Assembly: GCA_016720905.1 (NCBI GenBank)
Contig: JADKJT010000014.1
Location: 62,001 to 126,000, forward strand
DNA: 64,000 nt
Direction: 5' to 3'
DNA from: Gemmatimonadaceae bacterium
GTDB taxonomy: Bacteria > Gemmatimonadota > Gemmatimonadetes > Gemmatimonadales > Gemmatimonadaceae
In this document: one piece after another, positions 52,103 to 60,554 of the stretch
How the letters are laid out: every line of letters begins with the position of its first letter
Numbering within the stretch: the stretch's first letter is position 1
Position numbers and translations under genes: made by a program
The notes under the pieces: generated by a model
Seen by the model: only the letters and a program-made list of their open reading frames with translations
The model's database searches: none
What the model was told of the DNA's origin: nothing

Positions 52103-53610
52103 CCGCCCCCCAACAGGGCACGACCCACGGCGTCGCGATCGCGCGACGTTGCGGTCAGTTGTCCATCGAACAGCACGAACACGCGGTCAGCCATCTCCAG
52201 CACTTCGTCGAGATCGCTGGAATACAGTACGACAGCGGCACCACGATCGCGGGCATCACGCAGTGCCTCCTGCACCGCCGCGGTGGCCTGAAAGTCCAGC
52301 CCACGCGTGGGATTCTCGACAATGAGCGCCTGCGGCGAACCAGCGAGCTCGCGACCAAGGATGAGCTTCTGCTGATTGCCCCCTGACAGCGTGCACGCGA
52401 ATGACTCGGGCCCGGAGGTCCGGATATCGCGTTCGATCAGCAACGCCGCGGTCGACTCACGCACGGCGCGCCACGGTACCAATCCCTGACGCGCGCCGGC
52501 ACCGCGCAGGGCAATGTTCTCAGTGAGCGGTGCGTCCAGCAACAGCGCATCACGATGCCGGTCTTCGGGCACAAAGCCCAGGCGATCGGGACGTGTCACG
52601 TGCCCCTGCAATGGCGCAAAGCGACCGGCGAGCAGCCGCAGCAGCTCATGTTGACCGGCGCCTTCCACCGCCGCAATACCGACGATCTCGCCCTCGCGCA
52701 CATCGAGGGAGATGTCGTGCAGCCGCCGAGTACCGCGGTCGTCTTCGTATCCCACGTGACGCGCCGACAGTACGACCGGATTGGCCTCTGCGCCCTCTGC
52801 GCCCTCTGCGCCCTCTGCGGTGATGCGGTTGTCGGTGCCAGACGCGCCCGCGGATCCCGCCACGCGTTGCGTCGTCCCCACCATGGCACCTCGCAACGCG
52901 TTTTGTGTTGTCTCCTGGGCGGATGCAGTGAGCACCACCTGTCCGCGGCGCAAGACCGTGACATCGTCCGCCACATCCAAGGCATCGCGCAACTTGTGCG
53001 TGATGAGCACGACCGCATGTCCGGCGTCGGCAAATGTGCGCATCCACCGCAGCAACTCGGCGGCTTCCTGCGGCGCGAGCACCGCCGTTGGTTCATCGAG
53101 GATCAGCACGTCGACGTCGCGCGCCAGGGCCTTCACGATTTCACAGCGCTGCTGTGCGCCTACTCCCAGCGACGACACCAGCGCGCGCGGGTCGAGTGCC
53201 AATCCCGCGCGCAGGGCCACTTCGCGAACCCGGGCCTCCGCACGAAGCGGATCGAACCGACCGTGGCCACCCAGCGCCACATTTTCGGCCACGGTCATGG
53301 CCGGCACCAGCGAGAAATGCTGATGAACCATGCCGATACCCAGGGAGAATGCGGCTGCCGGTGATGTGATGTGGCGCGGTGTCCCGCGCACGCGCACCGT
53401 GCCCACATCGGGCGCCAGCAGTCCGAAGGCCACGCGCATCAATGTCGTCTTGCCGGCGCCATTTTCGCCAAGCAAGGCGTGCACCGTACCGGCGCGCACG
53501 GCAAACGTCGCATTGTCCAGAGCCACCACATCGCCGAAGCGGCGCGTGATCCCTTCCAGCGAGAGCAGTGACGCTCCCGGAATTGACGCCGCCGGATGCT
53601 CGGTCCTCAC
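52099..53610 (-). CDS. Nucleoside ABC transporter ATPase, NupO type
   Basis: A 503-aa ATPase with two fused nucleotide-binding domains. Domain one has Walker A GENGAGKTTLMR, signature VGAQQRCEI and Walker B DVLILDEPTAVL. Domain two has a degenerate Walker A (GAGQHELLRLL) and the signature LSGGNQQKLILGREL, as usual for sugar/nucleoside ABC ATPases. The linker between them carries a 9-nt tandem repeat that codes EGAEGAEGAEAN. The GTG-or-ATG start region is MRTEHPAASIPG at 53610. It drives the two downstream permeases. Confidence 0.92.
   Translation of the reverse strand: MRTEHPAASIPGASLLSLEGITRRFGDVVALDNATFAVRAGTVHALLGENGAGKTTLMRVAFGLLAPDVGTVRVRGTPRHITSPAAAFSLGIGMVHQHFSLVPAMTVAENVALGGHGRFDPLRAEARVREVALRAGLALDPRALVSSLGVGAQQRCEIVKALARDVDVLILDEPTAVLAPQEAAELLRWMRTFADAGHAVVLITHKLRDALDVADDVTVLRRGQVVLTASAQETTQNALRGAMVGTTQRVAGSAGASGTDNRITAEGAEGAEGAEANPVVLSARHVGYEDDRGTRRLHDISLDVREGEIVGIAAVEGAGQHELLRLLAGRFAPLQGHVTRPDRLGFVPEDRHRDALLLDAPLTENIALRGAGARQGLVPWRAVRESTAALLIERDIRTSGPESFACTLSGGNQQKLILGRELAGSPQALIVENPTRGLDFQATAAVQEALRDARDRGAAVVLYSSDLDEVLEMADRVFVLFDGQLTATSRDRDAVGRALLGGG
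52785..52820. repeat. 9-bp tandem repeat inside the ATPase gene
   Basis: Four head-to-tail copies of CCTCTGCGC/CCCTCTGCG in the linker between the two ABC domains. They keep the frame (Glu-Gly-Ala units). Copy number could vary between strains without breaking the protein. Confidence 0.85.
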
Positions 53611-53640
53611 CTCGCGGTGCGCCTCAGTCGCCTTGGCGCA

Positions 53641-54450
53641 TCACGAACCGGTGGGCAGGTGCAGAAAACTCCACGGCAATCCGAACCGTGTCTCCAGCCA
53701 CGCGCCGAGGGCCTGCACACCCAGCGTTTCGGTGGCGTAATGTCCGGCGTAAATGATGAGGAGATCATTTTCCTGCGCATCGACCGTGGTGTGGTGCGGT
53801 CCTTCGCCGACAATCAGCGTGTCGATGCCGCGCTCGTGCGCTTCGCGCAGCGTATCGGTTGATGCGCCGCCGCCGGTGACGATCGCCCAGTGACGCGTGC
53901 GTCGACCGTCCACCGGAATCGACGTGCGGACCGTGCCGCCGTAGCGTGCGCTGAATGCCTGCACGCGATCAACCAGCGTGCCGGACAGTTCGTCGCACTC
54001 CCCTGCGACGGCAATGTTGATGGTCTTGTACCGTCCGAAGCCACTGGACGGTGTCAGCCCCAGCGCGGCGGCCAGGCGCACGTTGTTGCCCAGTGTGGGG
54101 TGCGCGTCCAGCGGCAGGTGGGTGCTGTACACCGCAATGTTGTTGTTCAGCAGGGCGCGGTACTTGTGATAGCGCGTGCCGACAAGCGGCTGCACGCCGT
54201 TCCAGAACAGGCCATGGTGCACAATCAACAAGTCGGCCTTGAGGATGGACGCTTCGGCGATTGCGGCCATGGATGCATCGACCGCGACGGCCACCCGCGA
54301 GACGTGCCCGTCGTTGGCGATCTGCAGCCCGTTCATGGCGCCGGAAAACTCCGGGATGTCCGCTGTGCGCAGTTCGGCATCCAGCGCGGTAACGATGTCG
54401 TGAAGTGATGCGGTGACGACGACCTGATCAGACGCGTGGGTGGGTGTCAC
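53641..54450 (-). CDS. Nif3-like dinuclear metal-centre protein (DUF34)
   Basis: A 269-aa protein of the Nif3/YbgI family, hexameric in known structures with a two-metal site. Seen: FSGAMNGLQIANDGHVSRVAVAVDAS, LLIVHHGLFWNGVQPL (His pair), NIAVYSTHLPLDAH and a late HHTTVDAQENDLLIIYAGHYATE (metal ligands). Enzyme activity is unsettled in the family. Its GTG start overlaps the stop of bmp by 4 nt, and the ATPase gene follows 30 nt later, so it sits inside the nucleoside transporter operon. Confidence 0.88.
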   Translation of the reverse strand: MTPTHASDQVVVTASLHDIVTALDAELRTADIPEFSGAMNGLQIANDGHVSRVAVAVDASMAAIAEASILKADLLIVHHGLFWNGVQPLVGTRYHKYRALLNNNIAVYSTHLPLDAHPTLGNNVRLAAALGLTPSSGFGRYKTINIAVAGECDELSGTLVDRVQAFSARYGGTVRTSIPVDGRRTRHWAIVTGGGASTDTLREAHERGIDTLIVGEGPHHTTVDAQENDLLIIYAGHYATETLGVQALGAWLETRFGLPWSFLHLPTGS

Positions 54451-55509
54451 GGTTTGATGGGTTTCGCGGTATCGGCGCCCTGCAGCACGTCGTCGAGCGC
54501 GTGAAAGGTTCCGGCCTTGAGCAGCGCACCAACCGAATCCGATTTCGCGATGGCCGTGGCCGGAATGCGCGAGACGAGCGGCGGATTGAGAATGAGACGG
54601 ATCACGTCATCCTTCACGCCAAGATTGATGACTCGGCCCTTGAAGGTGCCGGACTGTACTTCACGGCCAATTTGCAGAAACGCCTTTGGCAGATCGATCA
54701 CCACGCTCCCCAGAATCACATCGGGGGCGACCGCGTTCTGATTGGCATTGGCACCGAACGCCAACACGTGCTTTTCGCGCACGGCCTGAAAGACGCCAAG
54801 CCCCGCCGCGTCGGCGTTTTGAAAGATGATGTCAGCCCCGCGCGCGATCTGCGCCAGCGCCTGTTCCTTCCCGGCGCTGACATCATCCCAGTTGCCGATG
54901 TAGGACGTGATGACTTTCACTTTCGGGTTGATGGACTGCGCACCCCGCGCGAAGGCGGTGAAGCTGGCTTTCACCGGTGGAAGCTCGGTGCCACCAATGA
55001 GACCGATCGTGTTGGTCTTGGTCGTCGCACCCGCGATCATGCCGGCCTGATACGACGCCTCTTCAAACGCGAAGCTGATGCCGGCAACGTTGGGGGCGGT
55101 TACGCGGCCCGATGTCACGACATAGATGGTCTTCGGATACGACGGTGCGACCCGAACGGCGGCGTCCTGAAATTCGAAGCCGTGACCGAACACAATCGTG
55201 TACCCCTGCGCGCCGTACTGCCGGAAGTTCTCCTCGAATTCGGCGGGCGTCTTTGTCTGGATATGCGAGATCTCTGCTCCCAGCGAGTCGCGCATGGCGA
55301 CCAGTCCGTCGTACGCACCGCCGTTCCAGGCCTGATCGGAGATGGGGCCCGGCGTGAGGAGGGCGACACGCAATTTTCTGGACGGACGTGGTCGAATCGC
55401 CGACCGCGGCAGAACCAGTCTTGTCTCCCCCACACGCGACAATCAGGACGAGGGCAGAATACAGGGCGTGAACACGGAAAAGACCTTTAGTGCGTCTATA
55501 GATGCTCAT
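54447..55509 (-). CDS. BMP-family nucleoside-binding lipoprotein, frame-shifted
   Basis: The solute-binding lipoprotein of the nucleoside ABC system, broken by one base. The start is ATG at 55509 with AAGGAG six bases upstream, giving a lipoprotein signal (HALYSALVLIVACGGD). The first frame then leaves the family inside AAAA at 55377-55374. In the other frame KLRVALLTPGPISDQAWNGGAYDGL and the rest of the BMP fold continue to 54447. Removing one A restores VQKLRVALLTP and a 353-aa protein of normal length. It lies 19 nt behind parB and overlaps nif3. It could be a sequencing error, a true mutation or slippage. Confidence 0.85.
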
Positions 55510-55528
55510 TGATGCTCCTTTAGTGTCG

Positions 55529-56491
55529 CTATGAATCGATCTTGACGCCAAGAACCTCAAGCACCCTCTCGAGGTCGTCGTTGGAGAAGAACGCAATCCT
55601 GACTTCTCCGCGGTCTTTCGCTGACAAGTGAATATTCACGCCTGTCTGGAGCTTTTTGCGGAGGAGCTCTTCGATTCGCCGCACTTCCGCACTTGAGGCG
55701 CCAACGGGCGCCGTCGGGCTCGGCCCGGCTTTTCGTCCAGATGTCGCTGGCTTTGGGCGACCTGCTTGTACTCGGCGTTCGACTTCCCGAACCGAGAATC
55801 CCTGGGCGACGATTTCCCGAGCGAGGTCGATGATCGCGCGCTCGGTCACCAAGGGTAGCAGTGCGCGAGCGTGCCCGGCGGACAGTTGTTTTTCCTGCAG
55901 CAGGCGCCGAACTGCGGCCGGCAGCTGACGCAGTCGGAGCGCGTTTGCCACGGTCGAGCGGTCCTTGCCCACGACATCGGCCACCTCCTGCTGCGACAGC
56001 TGAAATTCATCCATCAGGCGATGGTAGCCGTCAGCTTCCTCAATCGGATCGAGGTCGGCGCGCTGGAGGTTTTCGACCATGGCCAGCGTAAGCAGCGTGC
56101 GATCGTCTGTCTCTCGGACGATGGCCGGGATTTCCGTCCAGCCAAGTCTGGTGGCGGCACGAAAGCGGCGCTCGCCGGCAATCAGCTCGTAGCCATTGCC
56201 ACCAGGTGCCGGTCGCACCGTGATCGGTTGCAGCAGGCCGTTCGTACGAAGACTCGACTCGAGGTCGGCGAGATCCTCAGGACGGAATTCCTGACGCGGC
56301 TGAAACGGGTTGGCGCGGATCTGAGAAATCGCCAGGGACTGCAGGGCGCTTTTCGGCGTTTCTTCGGTGGAACCTTTTGTGTCTTGGTCGCGTCCGGCGG
56401 ATGTGGAGGACGCGTCTCGAGAGGGCTCCCGGCGAGCAAGTAACGCGTCGAGGCCGCGGCCGAGTCGGCGTGGCGGTTCAGGAGGGTTCAT
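55529..56491 (-). CDS. parB: Chromosome-partitioning protein ParB
   Basis: A 320-aa CTP-dependent clamp that loads at parS. The N-terminal ParB box (RLGRGLDALLA, IRANPFQPRQEF, VRPAPGGNGYELIAGERRFRA with its GERRFRA CTP motif) is followed by the HTH region (LSQQEVADVVGKDRSTVANALRLRQLP) and a C-terminal dimer domain. The ATG at 56491 overlaps the parA end by 14 nt. A consensus parS lies 78 nt upstream of parA. Confidence 0.96.
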   Translation of the reverse strand: MNPPEPPRRLGRGLDALLARREPSRDASSTSAGRDQDTKGSTEETPKSALQSLAISQIRANPFQPRQEFRPEDLADLESSLRTNGLLQPITVRPAPGGNGYELIAGERRFRAATRLGWTEIPAIVRETDDRTLLTLAMVENLQRADLDPIEEADGYHRLMDEFQLSQQEVADVVGKDRSTVANALRLRQLPAAVRRLLQEKQLSAGHARALLPLVTERAIIDLAREIVAQGFSVREVERRVQAGRPKPATSGRKAGPSPTAPVGASSAEVRRIEELLRKKLQTGVNIHLSAKDRGEVRIAFFSNDDLERVLEVLGVKIDS

Positions 56492-57350
56492 GCGACGTTA
56501 CCGAAGAGTCTGTTACAGGAGTCGCCGCCAATCCGGACGACGCTTCGGTGCCAATAGCCCGATCGCGCTCCAGAAGTTCTCGTGCCACGGCCATGTAGGC
56601 CTGAGCCCCGACCGACGCGACATCGTACACCACGATCGGCTTGCCGAAACTTGGCGCTTCGGCCAGTCGGATGTTGCGCGGAATGACCGTCTTGAACACG
56701 CGATCGCCAAAATGCTCGCGGGCATCGGCGGCGACTTGTCGGGAGAGATTCAAGCGCGCATCGAACATGGTGAGCAGCACGCTGTCGACATGCAGCTGTG
56801 GGTTGAGCGATTCCTGGACGCGCTGCACGGTGGCCATGAGCTGCGAAATGCCTTCGAGGGCGAAGTATTCGCACTGCAACGGAATGAGGACCGCGTCGGC
56901 CGCCACCAGCATGTTGAGCGTGATCAACGTGAGCGACGGGGGACAATCAATGAGGATGTAGTCGTAGCGGTCTCGTACCGGAGCCAGGACTCGGCGCATT
57001 CGCATCACGCGTTCGGGATCGTCCACGAGCTCCACTTCTGCGCCGGCCAGATCTGGTGTGGCGGGCATGATGTCGAGGTGCCGGAACTGCACGCCACGCA
57101 CGAGGGCGTCGTCGAAGTTGGCGTCGCCGATAAGGACATCATACGTGGTCGCTGCAAAACCATCCCGTGCGAGGCCGCAGCCGCTGGTGGCGTTGCCCTG
57201 CGGATCGGCATCGATGAGGAGGACACGCTCTTCAGCGACAGCGAGTGACGCCGCGAGATTCACGGCGGTGGTGGTTTTTCCGACTCCACCTTTCTGATTG
57301 GCAATAGCGAGAATGCGTCCCACGGGCGGTGGCGATTCGGTGAGAGACAA
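56478..57350 (-). CDS. parA: Chromosome-partitioning ATPase ParA (Soj)
   Basis: A 290-aa Walker-type ATPase that moves ParB-bound origins. The deviant Walker A KGGVGKTTTAVNLAASLA, switch motif LLIDADPQGNATSGCGL and DYILIDCPPSLTLITLN are complete. It starts at an ATG at 57350, short of the parS site. A C-terminal Ala/Ser-rich tail extends past the usual end and overlaps parB by 14 nt. It is probably the first gene of a transcript continuing through bmp. Confidence 0.96.
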   Translation of the reverse strand: MSLTESPPPVGRILAIANQKGGVGKTTTAVNLAASLAVAEERVLLIDADPQGNATSGCGLARDGFAATTYDVLIGDANFDDALVRGVQFRHLDIMPATPDLAGAEVELVDDPERVMRMRRVLAPVRDRYDYILIDCPPSLTLITLNMLVAADAVLIPLQCEYFALEGISQLMATVQRVQESLNPQLHVDSVLLTMFDARLNLSRQVAADAREHFGDRVFKTVIPRNIRLAEAPSFGKPIVVYDVASVGAQAYMAVARELLERDRAIGTEASSGLAATPVTDSSVTSHEPS

Positions 57351-57428
57351 CGGCGACGCGACGGACTCAGGGAGGCGAAGTATACGGGTCGCGTCGCGCC
57401 CTCACCATGGCGGGGAGGCCGCATCTGC

Positions 57429-57444
57429 TGTTTCACGTGGAACA
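57429..57444. promoter_or_regulatory. Consensus parS site
   Basis: TGTTTCACGTGGAACA, a full-length match to the conserved parS (TGTTTCACGTGGAACA), lies 79 nt before the parA start. It is a ParB loading site and would also place ParB at the promoter of its own operon. Confidence 0.93.
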
Positions 57445-57512
57445 GTGTTGGAAATCCACATTCGTGAGGGTCCCGAATGGCGGAAACGCCGTGTTCGATG
57501 GTCGGATCACGG

Positions 57513-57528
57513 CGTTGCACGTGGAACG
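57513..57528. promoter_or_regulatory. Degenerate parS-like site
   Basis: CGTTGCACGTGGAACG differs from parS at three positions and is 84 nt from the consensus site. The centre CACGTGGAAC is conserved, so weak ParB binding is possible. Confidence 0.4.
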
Positions 57529-57573
57529 GGGCGGGGGCGATTGGGCGGCTGCAAACAGCGAACAACAGATTTT

Positions 57574-57674
57574 AGACGGGAGACGGGAGAGGTCAGACGA
57601 CCGAGAGGTTGGATCCAGCCCTGCCGGCCCGATCGGTCTGACTTCTCCAGTCTTCAGTCTGCAGTCTCCCGTCT
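57574..57674. repeat. Degenerate GACGGGAGAC-type repeat
   Basis: The left arm AGACGGGAGACGGGAGAGG (57574 on) and right arm with CAGTCTCCCGTCT (57662-57674) form an imperfect inverted repeat with a GGTCAGAC...GTCTGACT inner stem. It lies between the SIMPL-gene stop and the parS region. Confidence 0.6.
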
Positions 57675-57688
57675 GTAGTTCCGCCGAC

Positions 57689-58459
57689 TTAAGGCTTGAA
57701 CCTCCACCTCGTGCTCACCGCGACGCTCACCGTGGCGGTGCCCTCGCTGATCGGTGTCGGCGTCGCGCCGCCAGCGTCCATCTTGGCCATCGACATCATG
57801 GGCCTCGGCTCCGGGCGCTCGTACTCGTTCACGTTGATCTCCAGCAGCTCGCTCAGGGTCCCGCCAGCTGCCTTGGCGGCCACCTCGGCCTGACGGCGCG
57901 CCGACTGTACCGCCTGAGCCAGGGCAGCATCGCGCGCGCTGGACGGGTCCTTGACCATGAAATCGAGCCCCGCCACCCGGTTGGCGCCATTGGCGAGGGC
58001 GGCATCGATGATCGGACCGGCCTGCTCCAGCTTGTCGCTGACCACCTGGACGATGTTGCTGACCTGATAGCCGTCGATCACGACCCGCCGATCCTTGTCG
58101 TCGTATCGCTGGACCGGCGACACGCTGAAGTTGAGCGTGGTGATCTGTGCGGCGGGAATGCCGAGGGCTTTGATGGCTGCCAGGATCGCCGTCTGCTTCC
58201 TGTTGTTTTCAGCGGACGCTGCGGCAGCGGTCTTGGCCTGGGTCTCGACCCCGACCTGGACACGGGCGCGATCGGGGGCAATCTGGATTTCGCCGCGGGC
58301 GGAGACGGAGATTTGGGGGGTTGGCGTGGGGGGCGCCGTCTGGGCACCAGCGTATCGGGCTGAGGTGACCAACAGTACTGCGCCGGCAGTCATGACGGCG
58401 CCAATCCTGCTTAGACGGGCGCCCACGGCACAAAATTGGTTCGACAGCGAACGAATCAT
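57689..58459 (-). CDS. SIMPL-domain (DUF541) secreted protein
   Basis: A 256-aa periplasmic protein. The signal peptide (IGAVMTAGAVLLVTSARYAGAQ) is followed by the SIMPL/DUF541 fold: ISVSARGEIQIAPDRARVQVGVE, ALGIPAAQITTLNFSVSPVQRYD, GYQVSNIVQVVSDKLEQAG and ARDAALAQAVQSARRQAEVAAKAAG, ending in VSVAVSTRWRF. I take the ATG at 58459 (MIRSLSNQF); a longer frame exists upstream without support. Family function is unclear (linked to oxidative stress in some members). It lies 338 nt upstream of parA on the same strand, with the parS region between. Confidence 0.87.
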   Translation of the reverse strand: MIRSLSNQFCAVGARLSRIGAVMTAGAVLLVTSARYAGAQTAPPTPTPQISVSARGEIQIAPDRARVQVGVETQAKTAAAASAENNRKQTAILAAIKALGIPAAQITTLNFSVSPVQRYDDKDRRVVIDGYQVSNIVQVVSDKLEQAGPIIDAALANGANRVAGLDFMVKDPSSARDAALAQAVQSARRQAEVAAKAAGGTLSELLEINVNEYERPEPRPMMSMAKMDAGGATPTPISEGTATVSVAVSTRWRFKP

Positions 58460-59032
58460 GAGACTCCTGAGTGTGATGGCTCTATGATTAACGTGCATCG
58501 CCTGCTGAATCGCACAACACTGCCATCCGGCGCTGCCCTCAATGACACTTCGGCGCCTCAGAAGTTCGGCCATGCAGTAGCCGGGGCGTTGCGGTGTCAA
58601 GAAGAGGAGGGACGAAACGGTTACGCTGGACAGAAACTAACACCATTGGCGTACCATTCTTCGAACAGTATGGCGACATTAGCCGCAACCCTCTCTCAAT
58701 CTCTCAACCGAGAGAATTGCAGACTAGTGCTGCGCTCAGTATCCGTTAAGGAAAGGCGACTCTTCCGTCTGCGTTCTCGCAAACCGAGCTTCGGGATCTA
58801 TCTCGCACTCCGCAGGCAGTCTCTCAAGCCAGAAGATCACCCGTACATTGTCGTACCGAAGAAGCTTCGCGATGCCTAGCAGTGATCGTCGCTGGAGGCT
58901 TCTGATCGATAAAAGCCGAAGTGAAAGAGCTCCACTTTGTGCCATCTCCTGTGCGCCCACGGTCCGTGAGGCGCCAGACATTACCGGGATCTGCCGATAG
59001 GTACTCGATGGGCGAGTACGGCCACTCGCGAA
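58460..59032. other. 573-nt spacer without a confident gene
   Basis: A minus-strand frame (58736-58981, ending SPFLNGY) looks partly protein-like (LLGIAKLLRYDNVRVIFWLERLP) but has no start context or family match. It may be a remnant of the neighbouring decayed glycosyltransferase locus. No RNA or promoter was recognised. Confidence 0.3.
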
Positions 59033-59762
59033 CTAGAGAAATCTCTGCTTCAGCTGCTCGTAGAGACAGGATTCAGGGAAACGCTGATCGAGATCGACAT
59101 TGTTGTGTCGCCACATCTGGTGAAAGAGATGAACAGCAAACACTTCGCTTCCAAACGGTGCGGGTGGCACAACGTCGACAAACGACGCCCAATCGTAGTG
59201 GGCAACAGGCGAGAAAAACGTGTGAGGACGCAGCTGCGTATGCAGGCCTAGCGCATCCACCCCCTGCTGGAGCAAGCGTGGACCAACATCGCCCCAGGCG
59301 AGCGTCTCCACATTGGCCTTGTGACACACGCTCCAGGCCCATTTGACCAAGGCGCTGCCAATCGGCTGCTTGATCACAGCGGAAGACACGATCAATCTGT
59401 CGAGCATTGGATCCACTCGTTCGGTCCCAAGGACACACTCGTCCGGGAATTCGAAATGACGCAGGCACACGACGTCGGTATCGACCCACCATCCGCCCCG
59501 ATCGTGGAGCAGTCGATATCGGAAGAAATTCGAGAAACCCGAAACGCTCCCCTGTCCGAAGCCTGATCGAATGTGAAAATACTTGCCTTGGGCAGGATTT
59601 CGTTTCCATCCCGCACTACGGTCCCGCGCGGAATCCCCTCTACCGGTGCGTATGTATAGAGATGGAATTCATGGCCACACCTCAGGAATGATGAGATGGA
59701 GAGCTGTTCCATCGCCGTGAGGCGATCACCCACCAGAGACTCTGAACAACGTAATTCGACAT
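59033..59762 (-). pseudogene. Glycosyltransferase (GT32-like, DXD type) with two frameshifts
   Basis: Read in three frames the 730-nt segment encodes a normal-size sugar transferase: MSNYVVQSLW, then GDRLTAMEQLSISSFLRCGHEFHLYTY, then GFSNFFRYRLLHDRGGWWVDTDVVCL, which holds the WVDTD donor motif, ending QLKQRFL. One base is missing after the W codon (near 59736) and one near 59561 (before the GQGSVSGF segment). Restoring both gives 243 aa. The protein-like frame also extends upstream of the ATG (59939-59763, MSAAQRPIF onwards), maybe the end of a neighbouring gene. Confidence 0.75.
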
Positions 59763-60077
59763 GCGAAGGGCTCCCAACTCAAGCGCAAGCTCCGGATCAG
59801 TTGATCCATCCTTGTCTGGTGACGTGTACCGCAACAGGCGCAAGTGGCCACGGGCAGCATCATCGCGCAAGGAAGCGAACCAAGGACAAGATGCCCTCAC
59901 GAGGGCCATTCGAAAGATCGGCCGCTGTGCGGCACTCATGGTGTCGACTAATCCGTCAATAGCGCGCAGTCGGGAGCACCCTGTGTACGTCAGATTCCGA
60001 GAGGGCGTCGGTCGGCAGGACCTATGCCGTGCAAATACGCTCACGGAGAACGGCCGGAAAACGGGCACGATGACGAT
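59763..60077 (-). other. Protein-like remnant upstream of the glycosyltransferase
   Basis: The minus frame from an ATG at 59939 (MSAAQRPIFRMALVR) reads SCPWFASLRDDAARGHLRLLRYTSPDKD and TDPELALELGALR and continues without a stop into the glycosyltransferase start. It has coding-like composition but no recognised family. It might be the tail of a lost gene. The other half (59940-60077) holds the divergent start region of the aminotransferase. Confidence 0.3.
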
Positions 60078-60545
60078 ATGAGTGACGAGAACCCTGCCTG
60101 CCCCAACAGCGAGCCCGGGTTTGCATCGGCGCTCCACGTCGGCAGTCCTAACATTGGGGACCGGGTTGAGTTCATGCGTCGTGTAGCGGGTGTGCTGGAT
60201 CGACGCTGGCTGACCAACGACGGAATGCTCGTGGCCGAGCTCGAGTCGCGCCTCGCGCACTTTCTCGGCGTCCGTCACTGTATTCCTACCGGAAGCGGCA
60301 CGGTGGCTTTGGAGCTTGCCATTCGTGGCCTAGATCTGACCGGCGAAGTGATCATGCCATCTTTTACGTTCGTCGCAGCGGCGCACGCCCTGCAGTGGCA
60401 GAATATCACACCGGTCTTCTGCGACATTGAACCCGTGCACCACTTGATCGATCCCAGCTGCATCGAGAAGCTGATCACGCCGCGTACGACGGGAAGCCTC
60501 GCGGTACATCTGTGGGCGAGCCATGCAATGTCGATGCGTTCGTAA
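60078..60545 (+). pseudogene. DegT/DnrJ/EryC1 aminotransferase, cut after 155 codons
   Basis: PLP-dependent sugar aminotransferase. The N-terminal half is clear: RRWLTNDGMLVAELESRLAHFLGVRHCIPTGSGTVALELAIRGLDLTGEVIMPSFTFVAAAHALQWQNITPVFCDIE. The start is an ATG at 60078. At the run GGG (60514-60516) one base is missing: afterwards the other frame reads GEPCNVDAF, the usual continuation. The gene then ends abruptly where the IS3-type element begins; no C-terminal half (with the PLP lysine) is found beyond. Confidence 0.85.
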
Positions 60546-60554
60546 GCTTCCCCG

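Noticed and set aside
57298..57678. Small plus-strand genes in the parS region
   Set aside because: Frames there overlap parS, the parA start and an inverted repeat; none has coding character.
58436..58879. 147-codon plus-strand frame beside the SIMPL gene
   Set aside because: Starts inside the SIMPL signal peptide region on the other strand and resembles no protein family.
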